From positions 62,001 through 126,000 of the forward strand of contig CAXUKO010000008.1 in NCBI GenBank assembly GCA_964251665.1: a DNA stretch of 64,000 nucleotides. Reading direction: 5' to 3'. The first letter of the stretch is position 1, and each line of letters starts with the position of its first letter. The notes beneath the pieces are model-generated. The model worked only from the letters and a program-made list of their open reading frames with translations. It was not told the origin of the DNA and searched no databases. This document shows positions 49,178 to 57,853 of this stretch, one piece after another. The translations under genes and the position numbers were made by a program. The stretch is from JBBQLG01 sp964251665. GTDB taxonomy: Bacteria; Bacteroidota; Bacteroidia; Cytophagales; Spirosomataceae.

Positions 49178-50269
49178 ATGGCACACAAACTGTTTGAATC
49201 GGCCCATTTAGGTGGCCTAACCCTTGCTAATCACCTCGTTATGGCACCCATGACCCGCAACCGGGCTACTGCCGCCCACAACGTAACGGACATTATGGCT
49301 ACTTACTACGCGCAGCGTGCGTCGGCGGGGCTAATTGTAACAGAAGGCATCGCGCCTTCGGCCAATGGCAATGGGTACGCCCGGGTGCCGGGTCTGTACA
49401 CGCAGGCACAGATCGACGGGTGGAAGAACGTAACGCAGGCCGTTCACGAAAAAGGCGGCAAAATCTTCGCTCAGCTGATGCACACCGGCCGGGTTAGCCA
49501 TCCCGTCAACATGCACGAAGACGCTGAAGTAATTGCACCGTCGGCCATTCCGGCTGGTGGCCAGATTTATACGGATACCGACGGGATGCTGGATCACCCC
49601 ACGCCCCGCGCCCTGACGACGGATGAAGTGAAAGCGACCGTTCAGGAGTTTGTTCAGGCAGCTAAAAATGCCGTTGACGCTGGTTTCGACGGCGTTGAGA
49701 TTCACGGTGCCAATGGCTATCTGGTTGAGCAGTTCTTGCGGGAAACCAGCAATCAGCGGACGGATGAATATGGCGGCAGTGTTGAAAACAACGCCCGGTT
49801 CGCCCTCGAAATAGCGCAGGAGGTATCGGCCGCCATTGGCAAGGACAAAACCGGCATCCGGCTGTCGCCTTATGGGGTGTTTAACGACATGCCGTATTCG
49901 CCCGAATATGACGCCGTGTACGTTCACTTATCCGAAAAACTGAACGATTATGTGGTCTATATTCACCTGGTCGACCATGAGTCAATGGGCGCACCGGCTG
50001 TTGATCCGTCGATTGTTGATACCGTACGGGCGAACTATAAAGGAACATTGATTCTGAGCGGTGGCTACGATGCCGACCGGGCCGAAGCGGCTCTGGAAAG
50101 CGGACAAGCCGAACTGATTGCCATTGGCCGTCCCTTCATTGCAAATCCCGATCTGGTCGAGCGCCTGCAAACCGGTGCCGACCTGAATCAGCCCGATTTC
50201 TCGACGTTTTACACGCCGGGTGAGCAGGGCTATACGGACTATCCCGTGCTGGAAGCGGCACAGGCTTAA
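49178..50269 (+). CDS. Old Yellow Enzyme-family alkene reductase
   Basis: 363 residues, an FMN-dependent TIM barrel. Signatures are LVMAPMTRNRA, GKIFAQLMHTGRVSHP, DGVEIHGANGYLVEQFLR (the catalytic H-x-x-N pair that binds the substrate carbonyl), TDEYGGSVENNARF and IAIGRPFIANPDLV. It reduces activated C=C bonds with NAD(P)H and is often induced by electrophile or redox stress. Under an ArsR regulator, with DoxX downstream, it forms a small redox-stress group. A clear terminator follows at 50287-50324. Confidence 0.95.
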   Translation: MAHKLFESAHLGGLTLANHLVMAPMTRNRATAAHNVTDIMATYYAQRASAGLIVTEGIAPSANGNGYARVPGLYTQAQIDGWKNVTQAVHEKGGKIFAQLMHTGRVSHPVNMHEDAEVIAPSAIPAGGQIYTDTDGMLDHPTPRALTTDEVKATVQEFVQAAKNAVDAGFDGVEIHGANGYLVEQFLRETSNQRTDEYGGSVENNARFALEIAQEVSAAIGKDKTGIRLSPYGVFNDMPYSPEYDAVYVHLSEKLNDYVVYIHLVDHESMGAPAVDPSIVDTVRANYKGTLILSGGYDADRAEAALESGQAELIAIGRPFIANPDLVERLQTGADLNQPDFSTFYTPGEQGYTDYPVLEAAQA

Positions 50270-50286
50270 CGGTTGAACTGAAAGCT

Positions 50287-50324
50287 ACCTGCCCTGCCAT
50301 AATCCGCTGGGCAGGTGGTTTTTT
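50287..50324 (+). terminator. Terminator after the alkene reductase gene
   Basis: ACCTGCCC (50287-50294) pairs with GGGCAGGT (50309-50316), followed by GG and six T. Confidence 0.8.
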
Positions 50325-50377
50325 GCTGAATTATCTGATAGCTTTACCTCCCTCATATAAACCCTCCATTCACTACT

Positions 50378-50743
50378 ATGAAAAAATTAAACTGGCTCGT
50401 TTGGGTGCTTGTGGCGCTGCCTTCGCTGGCGTTGGCTGCCAGTGCAATCGGTAAATTGTCGGGGGCAAAACCCGTCCTGGAAGGCATGACCAAGTACGGT
50501 ATTGGGGATAAGGTTACGCTGTTGGGTGCGCTCGAACTGCTGATTGTCGGGCTGTTTGTCTATCCGGCCACGCGTAACATTGGCTTCTTTCTGGTGTGCA
50601 GCTATCTCGGCGGAGCCATTGCCACGCATGTTACCCATGGCGAACCGGCAATGGGAGCTATCGTTATCCTCAGTCTGTGCTGGGTAGCGATGGTATACCA
50701 GAAGCCGTATCTGTTCTGGGGAGATAACGCCCCGCGCTCCTGA
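50378..50743 (+). CDS. DoxX-family membrane protein
   Basis: 121 residues with four membrane helices (LVWVLVALPSLALAASAIGK, LLGALELLIVGLFVYP, IGFFLVCSYLGGAIATHVTH, MGAIVILSLCWVAMVY). The G-K-L after helix one and the H-V-T-H segment are as in DoxX/DoxX-like proteins, linked in other bacteria to thiol and radical detoxification. It follows the alkene reductase after a terminator, so it is likely transcribed separately. Confidence 0.85.
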   Translation: MKKLNWLVWVLVALPSLALAASAIGKLSGAKPVLEGMTKYGIGDKVTLLGALELLIVGLFVYPATRNIGFFLVCSYLGGAIATHVTHGEPAMGAIVILSLCWVAMVYQKPYLFWGDNAPRS

Positions 50744-50764
50744 AAACCGAGTTGTTCTGAATGC

Positions 50765-50798
50765 AAAAAGCCCGCTGGTACACATCGGCGGGCTTTTT
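50765..50798. terminator. Bidirectional terminator between DoxX and a convergent gene
   Basis: AAAAAGCCCGC (50765-50775) and GCGGGCTTTTT (50788-50798) form a perfect stem with A- and T-runs on the two sides. Confidence 0.85.
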
Positions 50799-50812
50799 TG
50801 GCTTGTTGGTAG

Positions 50813-51610
50813 CTACTGCTTCGTCGGCTGCGGATAGGTCTGGGCCTTGGTGTTGCCTTTTTTGCCTTTCGCATCACCGGCTGGCGTACCCGGTTTGCCC
50901 ACGCCCGTTGGCGATGGATAGCCGGTCGACGTCATCTCATCCGACGTTTTCGCTTCTTTCTCCACCTGTCCGGTCGTTGCTGGTCGCCGTGAACCCGTTT
51001 TCCCGGATGTCGATACCGACGATCCCTGACTGTTCTGTGCGTTCCGGCTGGAGCCGTTGGTAGCCGTTGGGCTCATTTTAGGCGGATTCTGCGCACCGTT
51101 CTGGGCATTATTGGTTCGGGCACCCGTCAGGCCCGCTGTAGTGGCCGAATTGTCTTTGGCTCCCTGCTGGCTGCGCGTTGTCCGGGTGTCGCCCACTGTG
51201 CCGGGACGGGCTGCCTCATTCGGCTGACTAGCCGATCCCGGTGATTGCTGGCTGCCTGATGCAGAGGCCGTAGTGGCTTTAGGTTGCGGCTTACGGGTTT
51301 CGCGGGTTTTGGTACCCGGTGCGCCCCCTGTGGATGGCTTACTGGCCGATCCATCGGAGGTACTGCCGTAGGTGCTGGTTGGTAATGTCGAGTTACCGGC
51401 GTTGCCATTGTTCGTGCTTACACCGGCTGGTTGGGGCGTGGTGCGCCGGGCCGTTGTGTTGGCTCCTTTGGCAGTTGCTCCTGTCGTCTGACCTGCCCGT
51501 TCGTTGGCGGTGCCTTGGGTTGCCTGCTGGGCCAGCGCCGGGATGGATAAGGACAGCATCAGGGCCAGTCCGGTGAATAATGCTTGATTTTTATGCATTG
51601 CGTTGTTCAT
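50813..51610 (-). CDS. Secreted low-complexity Ser/Thr/Gly/Gln-rich protein, 265 aa
   Basis: A signal-like start (FTGLALMLSLSIPALAQQ) precedes a disordered sequence rich in T, S, G, N, Q, P and K with no fold signature. It lacks tandem identity repeats but has recurring short motifs (NGNAGNS, AQNGAQN, NAQNSQG). It is neighboured by a second exported low-complexity protein on the same strand. The role is unknown; a matrix, spacer or adhesive function would fit such composition. The ATG is at 51610; M5 (51598) is an alternative. Confidence 0.6.
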   Translation of the reverse strand: MNNAMHKNQALFTGLALMLSLSIPALAQQATQGTANERAGQTTGATAKGANTTARRTTPQPAGVSTNNGNAGNSTLPTSTYGSTSDGSASKPSTGGAPGTKTRETRKPQPKATTASASGSQQSPGSASQPNEAARPGTVGDTRTTRSQQGAKDNSATTAGLTGARTNNAQNGAQNPPKMSPTATNGSSRNAQNSQGSSVSTSGKTGSRRPATTGQVEKEAKTSDEMTSTGYPSPTGVGKPGTPAGDAKGKKGNTKAQTYPQPTKQ

Positions 51611-51720
51611 TGAGTTGATGCCTTACAGCTTGTAGGGCTGCTTAAATAGGTACGCAACAGCGTTAGTACCTAATAGTACTACTGCTGTTGCGTATCAGAA
51701 ACGTTGTTTCTACTGCTGGA

Positions 51721-52080
51721 TTAGCGCTGGCTACCCGACGATTTCGACGACTTGCTTGACTTCTTCATCTTGCTGCTGCCCGACGATGAACCGGAGCCCG
51801 TTGAAGTGCCGCTGCCTGATGACGAACCCGACCCGGTCGACGAGCTATTCATAGAACCACTGCCGCTGCTCGAATTCATGGATGAACCACCTGTTTTTCC
51901 AGAATGCATTTTGCCGCTGCCTGATTTTGATGAACTGCCCATCTGGCCACCCTGCGATCCGGTGCCCGTTGAGCCGCCCTGCGTTGAGGCTCCGTTTGAG
52001 TTACCATTGGTAGACTGGGCCATAGAAGCCGAAGCGATGCCCATACAGAGAGCCATGCAGAATACGATTACCTTTTTCAT
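51721..52080 (-). CDS. Secreted Ser/Gly-rich protein, 119 aa
   Basis: Signal peptide MKKVIVFCMALCMGIASASM followed by near-continuous SGSGSSSGS-type sequence with Met, Lys and Asn interspersed, ending SKMKKSSKSSKSSGSQR. The composition is extreme: about half of the mature residues are Ser and a quarter Gly. The gene is preserved as a clean frame with a signal peptide, so it is likely expressed. Function unknown. Confidence 0.6.
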   Translation of the reverse strand: MKKVIVFCMALCMGIASASMAQSTNGNSNGASTQGGSTGTGSQGGQMGSSSKSGSGKMHSGKTGGSSMNSSSGSGSMNSSSTGSGSSSGSGTSTGSGSSSGSSKMKKSSKSSKSSGSQR

Positions 52081-52289
52081 AATGCGTTGTTGTTTGGGTT
52101 GATAAACCGGTTTAGAATTGTCGATACTACACTTAATTAGTAGAGATTGTTTGTTATAAACAGATTAAACTGAGCCATTTGATTTCGTGGCCCGGCCATT
52201 TGTCATTCTGCCCGCTTACCAATACGTGGCTGGAACTTTTCGGGCCGTTCTGCGTATTTTCCCACACGAGCTATTAACCCGCTATCTGC

Positions 52290-53639
52290 TTGAACGATAC
52301 GATACCTCCCGATACCGAAGCGTTGCCCCGCCGGTTAAGTTTGTTGCAGGGTACCGCCCTGAATATGATCGATATGGTCGGTATTGGGCCGTTCGTGGTG
52401 CTGTCGCTGGTGGTGCAGACCATCGGTGGCCCGCAGTTTTTATGGGCCTGGGTGCTGGGCGCGCTGATTTCGCTGGTCGATGCCTTTATCTGGGCCGAAC
52501 TGGGAGCCGCTTATCCCCGCGCGGGTGGCAGCTACAATTTCCTGAAACTGGCCTACGGCGACCAGCGGTGGGGTCGCCTGATTTCGTTTCTCTACGTATG
52601 GCAAACCATGATTCAGGCCCCGCTCGTGATGGCGTCAGGGGCCATTGGTTTTGCGCAGTATGCCTCCTATCTGGTGCCGCTGGATGACCTGCAGCGCAAA
52701 CTCGTATCGGGCGGGGTCGTGCTGGTTATTATTGCCCTGCTCTACCGCCGGATCGACTCCATTGGCAAAATTGGCATTGCGCTCTGGGCCTGTGTACTGC
52801 TGGTTATGGGCTGGATTATCATCGGCGGACTGACCAATGCCCGGCAACCCATCAGTAACGTCATTACATCGGCGGGGCCAATTGGCCTGGGGTTACTGGG
52901 GGCGGGACTGGGGCAGGCTTCGGTTAAAACGATCTATTGCTATCTGGGGTATTACAACATCTGCCACCTCGGGGGCGAAATAAAAAATCCCACGCGCAAC
53001 ATTCCGGCCAGTATGTTCATCTCCATTGCCGGTATTGCGGTATTGTACCTGCTGATGAATATCAGCGTGGTGAGCGTGATTCCGTGGCAGCAGGTGCAGG
53101 AAAGCAAGTTCGTGGTGAGCCTGTTTATCGAAACACTCTATGGACCAGGCGCGGCCAAACTGGCTACCGGCCTGATTTTGATCGTCGCCTTTTCATCCTT
53201 GTTTGCCGTGTTGCTGGGGTATTCGCGCGTACCCTACGCGGCAGCGGCCGACGGACAATTTTTCCGAATATTCGCCCGGTTGCATCCTACCCGGCAGTTC
53301 CCCTATGTGTCGTTGCTGGTGCTGGGTGGACTGGGCTTCGTTTTTAGTCTGTTGTTCCGGCTCGGCGATGTTATCACCGCTATTCTGGCCATGCGGATTG
53401 TGGTACAGTTTATCGGGCAGGGTGTTGGCCTGATCTTGTTGCACCGCAAACGCCCGGCGGTCAACTTCCCCTTCCGAATGCCGCTTTATCCGTTGCCGGT
53501 TGTGCTGGCTATCGGCATCTGGGCGTTTGTTTTTTTCTCGACCGGCACGGCTTTCATGCTGTCCGGTCTGATGGTTATTGCGCTGGGTGTAGTAGCTTTT
53601 TTAGTATCCGCACGGGTACGGCGTCAATGGCCATTCTGA
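52290..53639 (+). CDS. APC-family amino acid permease
   Basis: 449 residues with twelve predicted membrane helices. The first helix has the APC substrate-binding signature (LQGTALNMIDMVGIGPFVVL), and helix three begins GAAYPRAGGSYNFLKLAYG. The only in-frame start that keeps helix one and follows the TAA at 52275-52277 is the TTG at 52290, so an unusual start codon is used. The protein is a proton- or exchange-driven amino acid transporter of the inner membrane; substrate is unknown. It converges on the DUF4011 helicase gene. Confidence 0.92.
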   Translation: MNDTIPPDTEALPRRLSLLQGTALNMIDMVGIGPFVVLSLVVQTIGGPQFLWAWVLGALISLVDAFIWAELGAAYPRAGGSYNFLKLAYGDQRWGRLISFLYVWQTMIQAPLVMASGAIGFAQYASYLVPLDDLQRKLVSGGVVLVIIALLYRRIDSIGKIGIALWACVLLVMGWIIIGGLTNARQPISNVITSAGPIGLGLLGAGLGQASVKTIYCYLGYYNICHLGGEIKNPTRNIPASMFISIAGIAVLYLLMNISVVSVIPWQQVQESKFVVSLFIETLYGPGAAKLATGLILIVAFSSLFAVLLGYSRVPYAAAADGQFFRIFARLHPTRQFPYVSLLVLGGLGFVFSLLFRLGDVITAILAMRIVVQFIGQGVGLILLHRKRPAVNFPFRMPLYPLPVVLAIGIWAFVFFSTGTAFMLSGLMVIALGVVAFLVSARVRRQWPF

Positions 53640-53640
53640 C

Positions 53641-53700
53641 GTATCCCATATGCCCACGTCTGGTTTTTTGTTTACAGGCCGGACGTGGACGTATGGGATA
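53641..53700. terminator. Long palindrome between convergent genes
   Basis: 53641-53663 pairs imperfectly (four or so mismatches) with the region ending at 53700 around a T-rich loop. It shares the core GCCCACGTCTGG with the structure at 29625-29694 and lies 2 bases from each gene end. Confidence 0.65.
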
Positions 53701-53702
53701 TA

Positions 53703-56700
53703 CTACTTGCTTTTCTCCCGCCAGAATTCCCGGCTCCACACCCGCCGGAACGGCCAGTTACGCGCCCGCAACGCAAAGGGCAGGTAGGCATGGGCTTCTT
53801 TGGGTGTCTGGCCGAAATAAAGATCGTCGTCGGTTAGCACCAGCGACTGGTACGTGCCATCCCGAATCACGGTCAAATCGGCGAAGGGTAATGCGGGCTT
53901 CCAATCAGCATGTTGTATACTTAACTGCGTTTTAAGCAGGGCTGACGCCCGTACACCTTCTACCGGGCGGGGACGCGGCCGAAAATGGCCCTGCGCTACA
54001 TCGAGTGCATAACTCAGGTACTCCTTCAGCAACTTTGGCCCGTCGTTAACGCTTTGATCAACGCTGAGCTGTTCAGGCCAGAGACTCGTTACCACATAAA
54101 TCCGTTCCCGCGCCCGCGTCACCGCTACGTTCAGGCGGTTGGCGCCACCCCGCGTATTCAGGCTCCCGAACTGCATGGTTAGCTTTCCCCGCTCGTCGGG
54201 GGCGTAGCCAACGGAGAAGATAATCACGTCACGCTCGTCGCCCTGTACGTTTTCGATGTTTTTCACGAAGGTTACTTCACCGGAAGGCGGTAGCTGAGTA
54301 CGCTGTTGTCCGGCAGGGGTATTGGCTTCCAGCCTTTCCTGAATCAGGTGCTGCTGCTGGTAGTTGAAGGTCACGACGCCAATGGAACGGCCCGGTAACT
54401 CGGTCGCCAGGTGTTCGATCAGGTCAACGACGGCGTCGGCTTCGGCGGGATTGGTATTTTGCTGCCACGTTCCTTTTACGTTATGGTATCGAATCGCGGG
54501 CGAATGCTGCGCTGGTGACTGACTCAGGTCGGCGAAGTTGGGGAGGAGTGTCAGCTTATTGCCATAAAAATGCTGATTTGAGAAGTCAATCAGCTCGGGC
54601 GACCGGCTCCGGTAATGCCCCGTCAGGCTGATCTGCGGCAGGGATTGAGCTGCCAGTTCCAGCAACGATTCAACTTCGAGCTCAACGGGTGTATTGTCCG
54701 CATCGGCTTCCGCGCTGGTCAGGCCGCTATCGAGCCGAATCCGGTATAAATCGCTGGGCCGCAATTGCTGACTATCACCCGCTACGACCACCTGTTTACC
54801 CCGCGCTACCGCCGGAAGCCCATTTTCAGCGAAACACTGCGAGGCCTCGTCAAAAATCACCAGATCGAACAACCCCGCTGTCAGGGGAAACATGGCCGAT
54901 ACCGATTCGGGCGAAGCCAGCCAGCACGGAACCAGGCGAAATACTTCATCAGCAAACTGACTCATTAGCTTACGGATGGGCCAGACATTCCGTTTTTTTG
55001 TTGTCTGATGCAGCAACTCCCGGTAACTGGTCAGGTTATTAAGCCGGTTAAACGTCAGGTTTCGATAAGTCTGCTCCCGAAGTTTAATCAGCAGAATATC
55101 CCGGCTCAGGCGTTGCTTGTTGGCCACACTGGTTTGCAGGGCCTGCTCCATCTGCTCCATATTGAGCGATGAAACGCTGCGCAACAGCGGGTACTCCCGT
55201 TCGATATGCTCGATCCACGTCAGGCGAAGTGCGTTCTGAACCGCAGAAACCCAGTCAGCCGGGGGCGTTTCTGCCAGCTTTTGGATTACGTCCGCTTCGG
55301 TAGGCGAAAACTGTTCGTTCAGCCGGTCCATGTCTACCAGTATATCAAAGTCAGCACGCAGGGCGGCTTGCAGGGTTTGGGCCACATCACTGCCCGTTGG
55401 GGCTTCATCCATCCAGACGTGTTCGATCTGGCTGTCGGTCAGGTACGTTTGCCAGTCGACCCGCTGGCCCTGTACCGTCCCGGCTACCGTTAGTATAGTC
55501 GTGATGGCCTGTCGAAACTGACTAAATGTAGCCCAGACGACTGGTTTCAATTGATTTACCAATGGCAGTTCATTCAATCGGTCGGTTACTTCGCGGGCCT
55601 GTCGAAGCAGATGCAGACTGGCGGGTTCGTTTGGTAACACGGGCGTCAGGGCCAGCCACGGCGCTGTTTTATGTTGAATCGCTTCGTAGACCAGGCGCTT
55701 ATCAACCCTGATCGCCAGTGTAGTCAAATCAACGACGGAGCTGGTAAGCCCATTGGTAGCCAATACTGCCATCAGCTTGTCGCGGCCCGAATGGGTCAGT
55801 TTCCACCAGTTCCAGGCGGTCCACGAGGCACGGGCCGTTTGGGCGTCGGCCAGCGTTTTCCGAAACAAGGCTACATCGTCGGCTGGCAGGGATAGTTCCG
55901 GGCCGGGCGCGGCCAAAACCTGCGTCCAATCGGCTGCTGTGCTATCGAACTCCGTTTCGGCAACGGTGCGGGCCGGGTGCTTCGGATGGGCCAGTAGATA
56001 GCGGGTTACGGGCCAGCGCAGTTCGGCATCATCACCGTCGGCCAGTGTCAGAAGGGCGGTCAGTGCCCAGGCGTTTTCATGCCAGGCAGCCAGATCCGTC
56101 AGCGTCAGTGGGCGATAAAACAGGGGCCCCGTCTGTGCCGACACAAGCCGGGCCGTTTCGGGAATGGCCCGGATAACCCGTTCAGCGGCTGGTAAATCCG
56201 AGGCACTGAACCGGCTGAATGACACCCGGTCGGCAAAAGGATGGTCGTGACCCAGCCGGGATCGATAAGCGGCATAATCGGCCAGCTTCCTGACAAACCC
56301 GTCTATCTGACTAAATTGAAAAGACTGATATACATCTGACAGATCGGGTAGTGGAATGCCTGAACGCCCTGTATCGGGCTGGCTCGTCAGGTAGAGCTCC
56401 TTCACCGACAATCCGCACAGACTTGTATCAAACAAGGCGTCTTTGAAGGTCTGTAATTCGGTAATCAGTTCGTCAATCCGGCGGCTTTCCGTGTCGAACT
56501 CGCGTTCGGGCAGCACCGCGTCGAGGCTGTAATTGGTAGTTTTGTAGCTGTCAACAGCATCAATTTGAGCGGCTACCTGCGTGTAGAGCGCCTTGCGGTC
56601 GTTCTGAAAATCATGAATCAGGGCCACAAACGGCTCCATTTTTACCTCACGCAGCCGGGCATACACCACATCGAGCGCAGCCCGTTTCTGACAGACCAGC

Positions 56701-57722
56701 AAAACCCGTTTCCCTCCGGCAGCCGCGTCGGCCATCAGATTGGCAATCAACTGTGATTTTCCCGTGCCCGGTGGTCCCTGCACCACAATCGACTCGCCTG
56801 CTTTTACGGCCCGTACAGCGGCTTCCTGCGACGCATCGAGCGGCAGGGGTGTGTGAAGAAAGCGTTCGGGAAGGAACGGGAGAGGGGAGGAGGCAGGAGG
56901 AGAGAGGGAGAAAATGCTGTCGTAACCACTGTTTTTCTCCTCTTTCTGCTCGATCAGTGTGTCGTAATCCGGCACCAGAAAGGAACCGGCCTGGGGGAAA
57001 ATGCCCAATACGGCTTCCGGGTAGAGCTTTAGCTCGCCTGTATGTTCCAGCGTCGTCAGGCTTTTGGCCGTTTGTGCGTCGAAGGGCTGGAGTAGATCGG
57101 TGAAGAGGTCGGTATTAAAATCAAGTTCGATGGGCGTCGTCTTCAGCCATTCGTAAAGTTGAGTGCGGAAGGCCAGCGGGTCCCGGTCGAAGTCCGAAAA
57201 ATCCATCTCCGTTACCGCGTCAGGAATGGCTACCTGGTTAAAATGGTGGTAAGCGAGGGCCAGCGATGCGTTGATGACCGCAAATTCGTCGCCCCGCCGG
57301 ACCAGGTGCCAGGTGGTTCCGACCGGTTCCAGGTTCACCGGAAAAAACAGCAACGGCCCGTGAACCACCGTACCATCCATGAACTTCCCCCGAACAAAAG
57401 GCCAGCCCACGTATAAATCTTCGGTGCCTCGCTCGTCTTCAATAAATCGGGCGGTTCGGGCAATGTTTCGCAGTCGCTTGCTGACCGCGTTGACCCGCTC
57501 ATTACGGGCATCGAGGATGTCGCAGACGGGGATCGTTGCTTTCCGGCTCAGTACCTGTCTGATCAACTCGAACGACGGCTTATTTAGCAGAAAATCGGTA
57601 TCGTGCAGGTCCAGAAACTGCTCGGCGGGCAGCGATGTCAGCAGCAGCGACCGGTTGCGCCCCGTAAGGTTAGTCAGGCGATTGCGGTACGCTCGAAGGA
57701 TGGCGGGTGACGGAATGTTCAC
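53703..57722 (-). CDS. DUF4011/superfamily-1 helicase with C-terminal Vsr-like domain
   Basis: 1339 residues. An N-terminal DUF4011 domain (about 1-200: NRLTNLTGRNRSLLLTSLPA) leads to an SF1 helicase core with Walker A GPPGTGKS (316-323), a split by about 600 residues of helical insert, Walker B/DEAD-like VIFDEASQ (near 953), VVAGDSQQLRPS, and motifs V/VI (VQGDERDVIIFSVGYA, RLNVAVTRARERIYVVTS). The tail (FADLTVIRDGTYQSLVLTDD ... PFRRVWSREFW) resembles a degenerate Vsr/MTES_1575-type nuclease, as in Hhe-like defence helicases. No partner gene is adjacent. It is a stand-alone gene in backbone DNA. Confidence 0.85.
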   Translation of the reverse strand: MNIPSPAILRAYRNRLTNLTGRNRSLLLTSLPAEQFLDLHDTDFLLNKPSFELIRQVLSRKATIPVCDILDARNERVNAVSKRLRNIARTARFIEDERGTEDLYVGWPFVRGKFMDGTVVHGPLLFFPVNLEPVGTTWHLVRRGDEFAVINASLALAYHHFNQVAIPDAVTEMDFSDFDRDPLAFRTQLYEWLKTTPIELDFNTDLFTDLLQPFDAQTAKSLTTLEHTGELKLYPEAVLGIFPQAGSFLVPDYDTLIEQKEEKNSGYDSIFSLSPPASSPLPFLPERFLHTPLPLDASQEAAVRAVKAGESIVVQGPPGTGKSQLIANLMADAAAGGKRVLLVCQKRAALDVVYARLREVKMEPFVALIHDFQNDRKALYTQVAAQIDAVDSYKTTNYSLDAVLPEREFDTESRRIDELITELQTFKDALFDTSLCGLSVKELYLTSQPDTGRSGIPLPDLSDVYQSFQFSQIDGFVRKLADYAAYRSRLGHDHPFADRVSFSRFSASDLPAAERVIRAIPETARLVSAQTGPLFYRPLTLTDLAAWHENAWALTALLTLADGDDAELRWPVTRYLLAHPKHPARTVAETEFDSTAADWTQVLAAPGPELSLPADDVALFRKTLADAQTARASWTAWNWWKLTHSGRDKLMAVLATNGLTSSVVDLTTLAIRVDKRLVYEAIQHKTAPWLALTPVLPNEPASLHLLRQAREVTDRLNELPLVNQLKPVVWATFSQFRQAITTILTVAGTVQGQRVDWQTYLTDSQIEHVWMDEAPTGSDVAQTLQAALRADFDILVDMDRLNEQFSPTEADVIQKLAETPPADWVSAVQNALRLTWIEHIEREYPLLRSVSSLNMEQMEQALQTSVANKQRLSRDILLIKLREQTYRNLTFNRLNNLTSYRELLHQTTKKRNVWPIRKLMSQFADEVFRLVPCWLASPESVSAMFPLTAGLFDLVIFDEASQCFAENGLPAVARGKQVVVAGDSQQLRPSDLYRIRLDSGLTSAEADADNTPVELEVESLLELAAQSLPQISLTGHYRSRSPELIDFSNQHFYGNKLTLLPNFADLSQSPAQHSPAIRYHNVKGTWQQNTNPAEADAVVDLIEHLATELPGRSIGVVTFNYQQQHLIQERLEANTPAGQQRTQLPPSGEVTFVKNIENVQGDERDVIIFSVGYAPDERGKLTMQFGSLNTRGGANRLNVAVTRARERIYVVTSLWPEQLSVDQSVNDGPKLLKEYLSYALDVAQGHFRPRPRPVEGVRASALLKTQLSIQHADWKPALPFADLTVIRDGTYQSLVLTDDDLYFGQTPKEAHAYLPFALRARNWPFRRVWSREFWREKSK

Positions 57723-57726
57723 GGAT

Positions 57727-57823
57727 TTACCTCACCCCAACCCCTCTCCTGGTTTAGGAGAGGGGCTTGTTAACTTATTTTTAGCCCCTCTCCTGGTTTA
57801 GGAGAGGGGTTGGGGTGAGGTAA
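57727..57823. repeat. 97-bp composite palindrome of the CCTCACCCC family
   Basis: The left half 57727-57768 and right half 57783-57823 are inverted copies, and each half also contains a smaller hairpin CCCCTCTCCT/AGGAGAGGGG. It lies between the helicase start codon and the TerC gene. The RNA would form a branched structure. Confidence 0.75.
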
Positions 57824-57853
57824 ATCTATAAATTTAAAAATTTGGCAGTCAAT

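Noticed and set aside
49331..49927. 198-codon open frame opposite the alkene reductase gene
   Set aside because: It is antisense to strongly conserved coding sequence with intact family motifs; it has no features of its own.
51752..52102. 116-codon acidic, Pro-rich frame opposite the Ser/Gly-rich protein
   Set aside because: Its Pro/Asp/Glu-rich composition is just the complement of Ser/Gly codons; the minus-strand frame has a signal peptide and is preferred.
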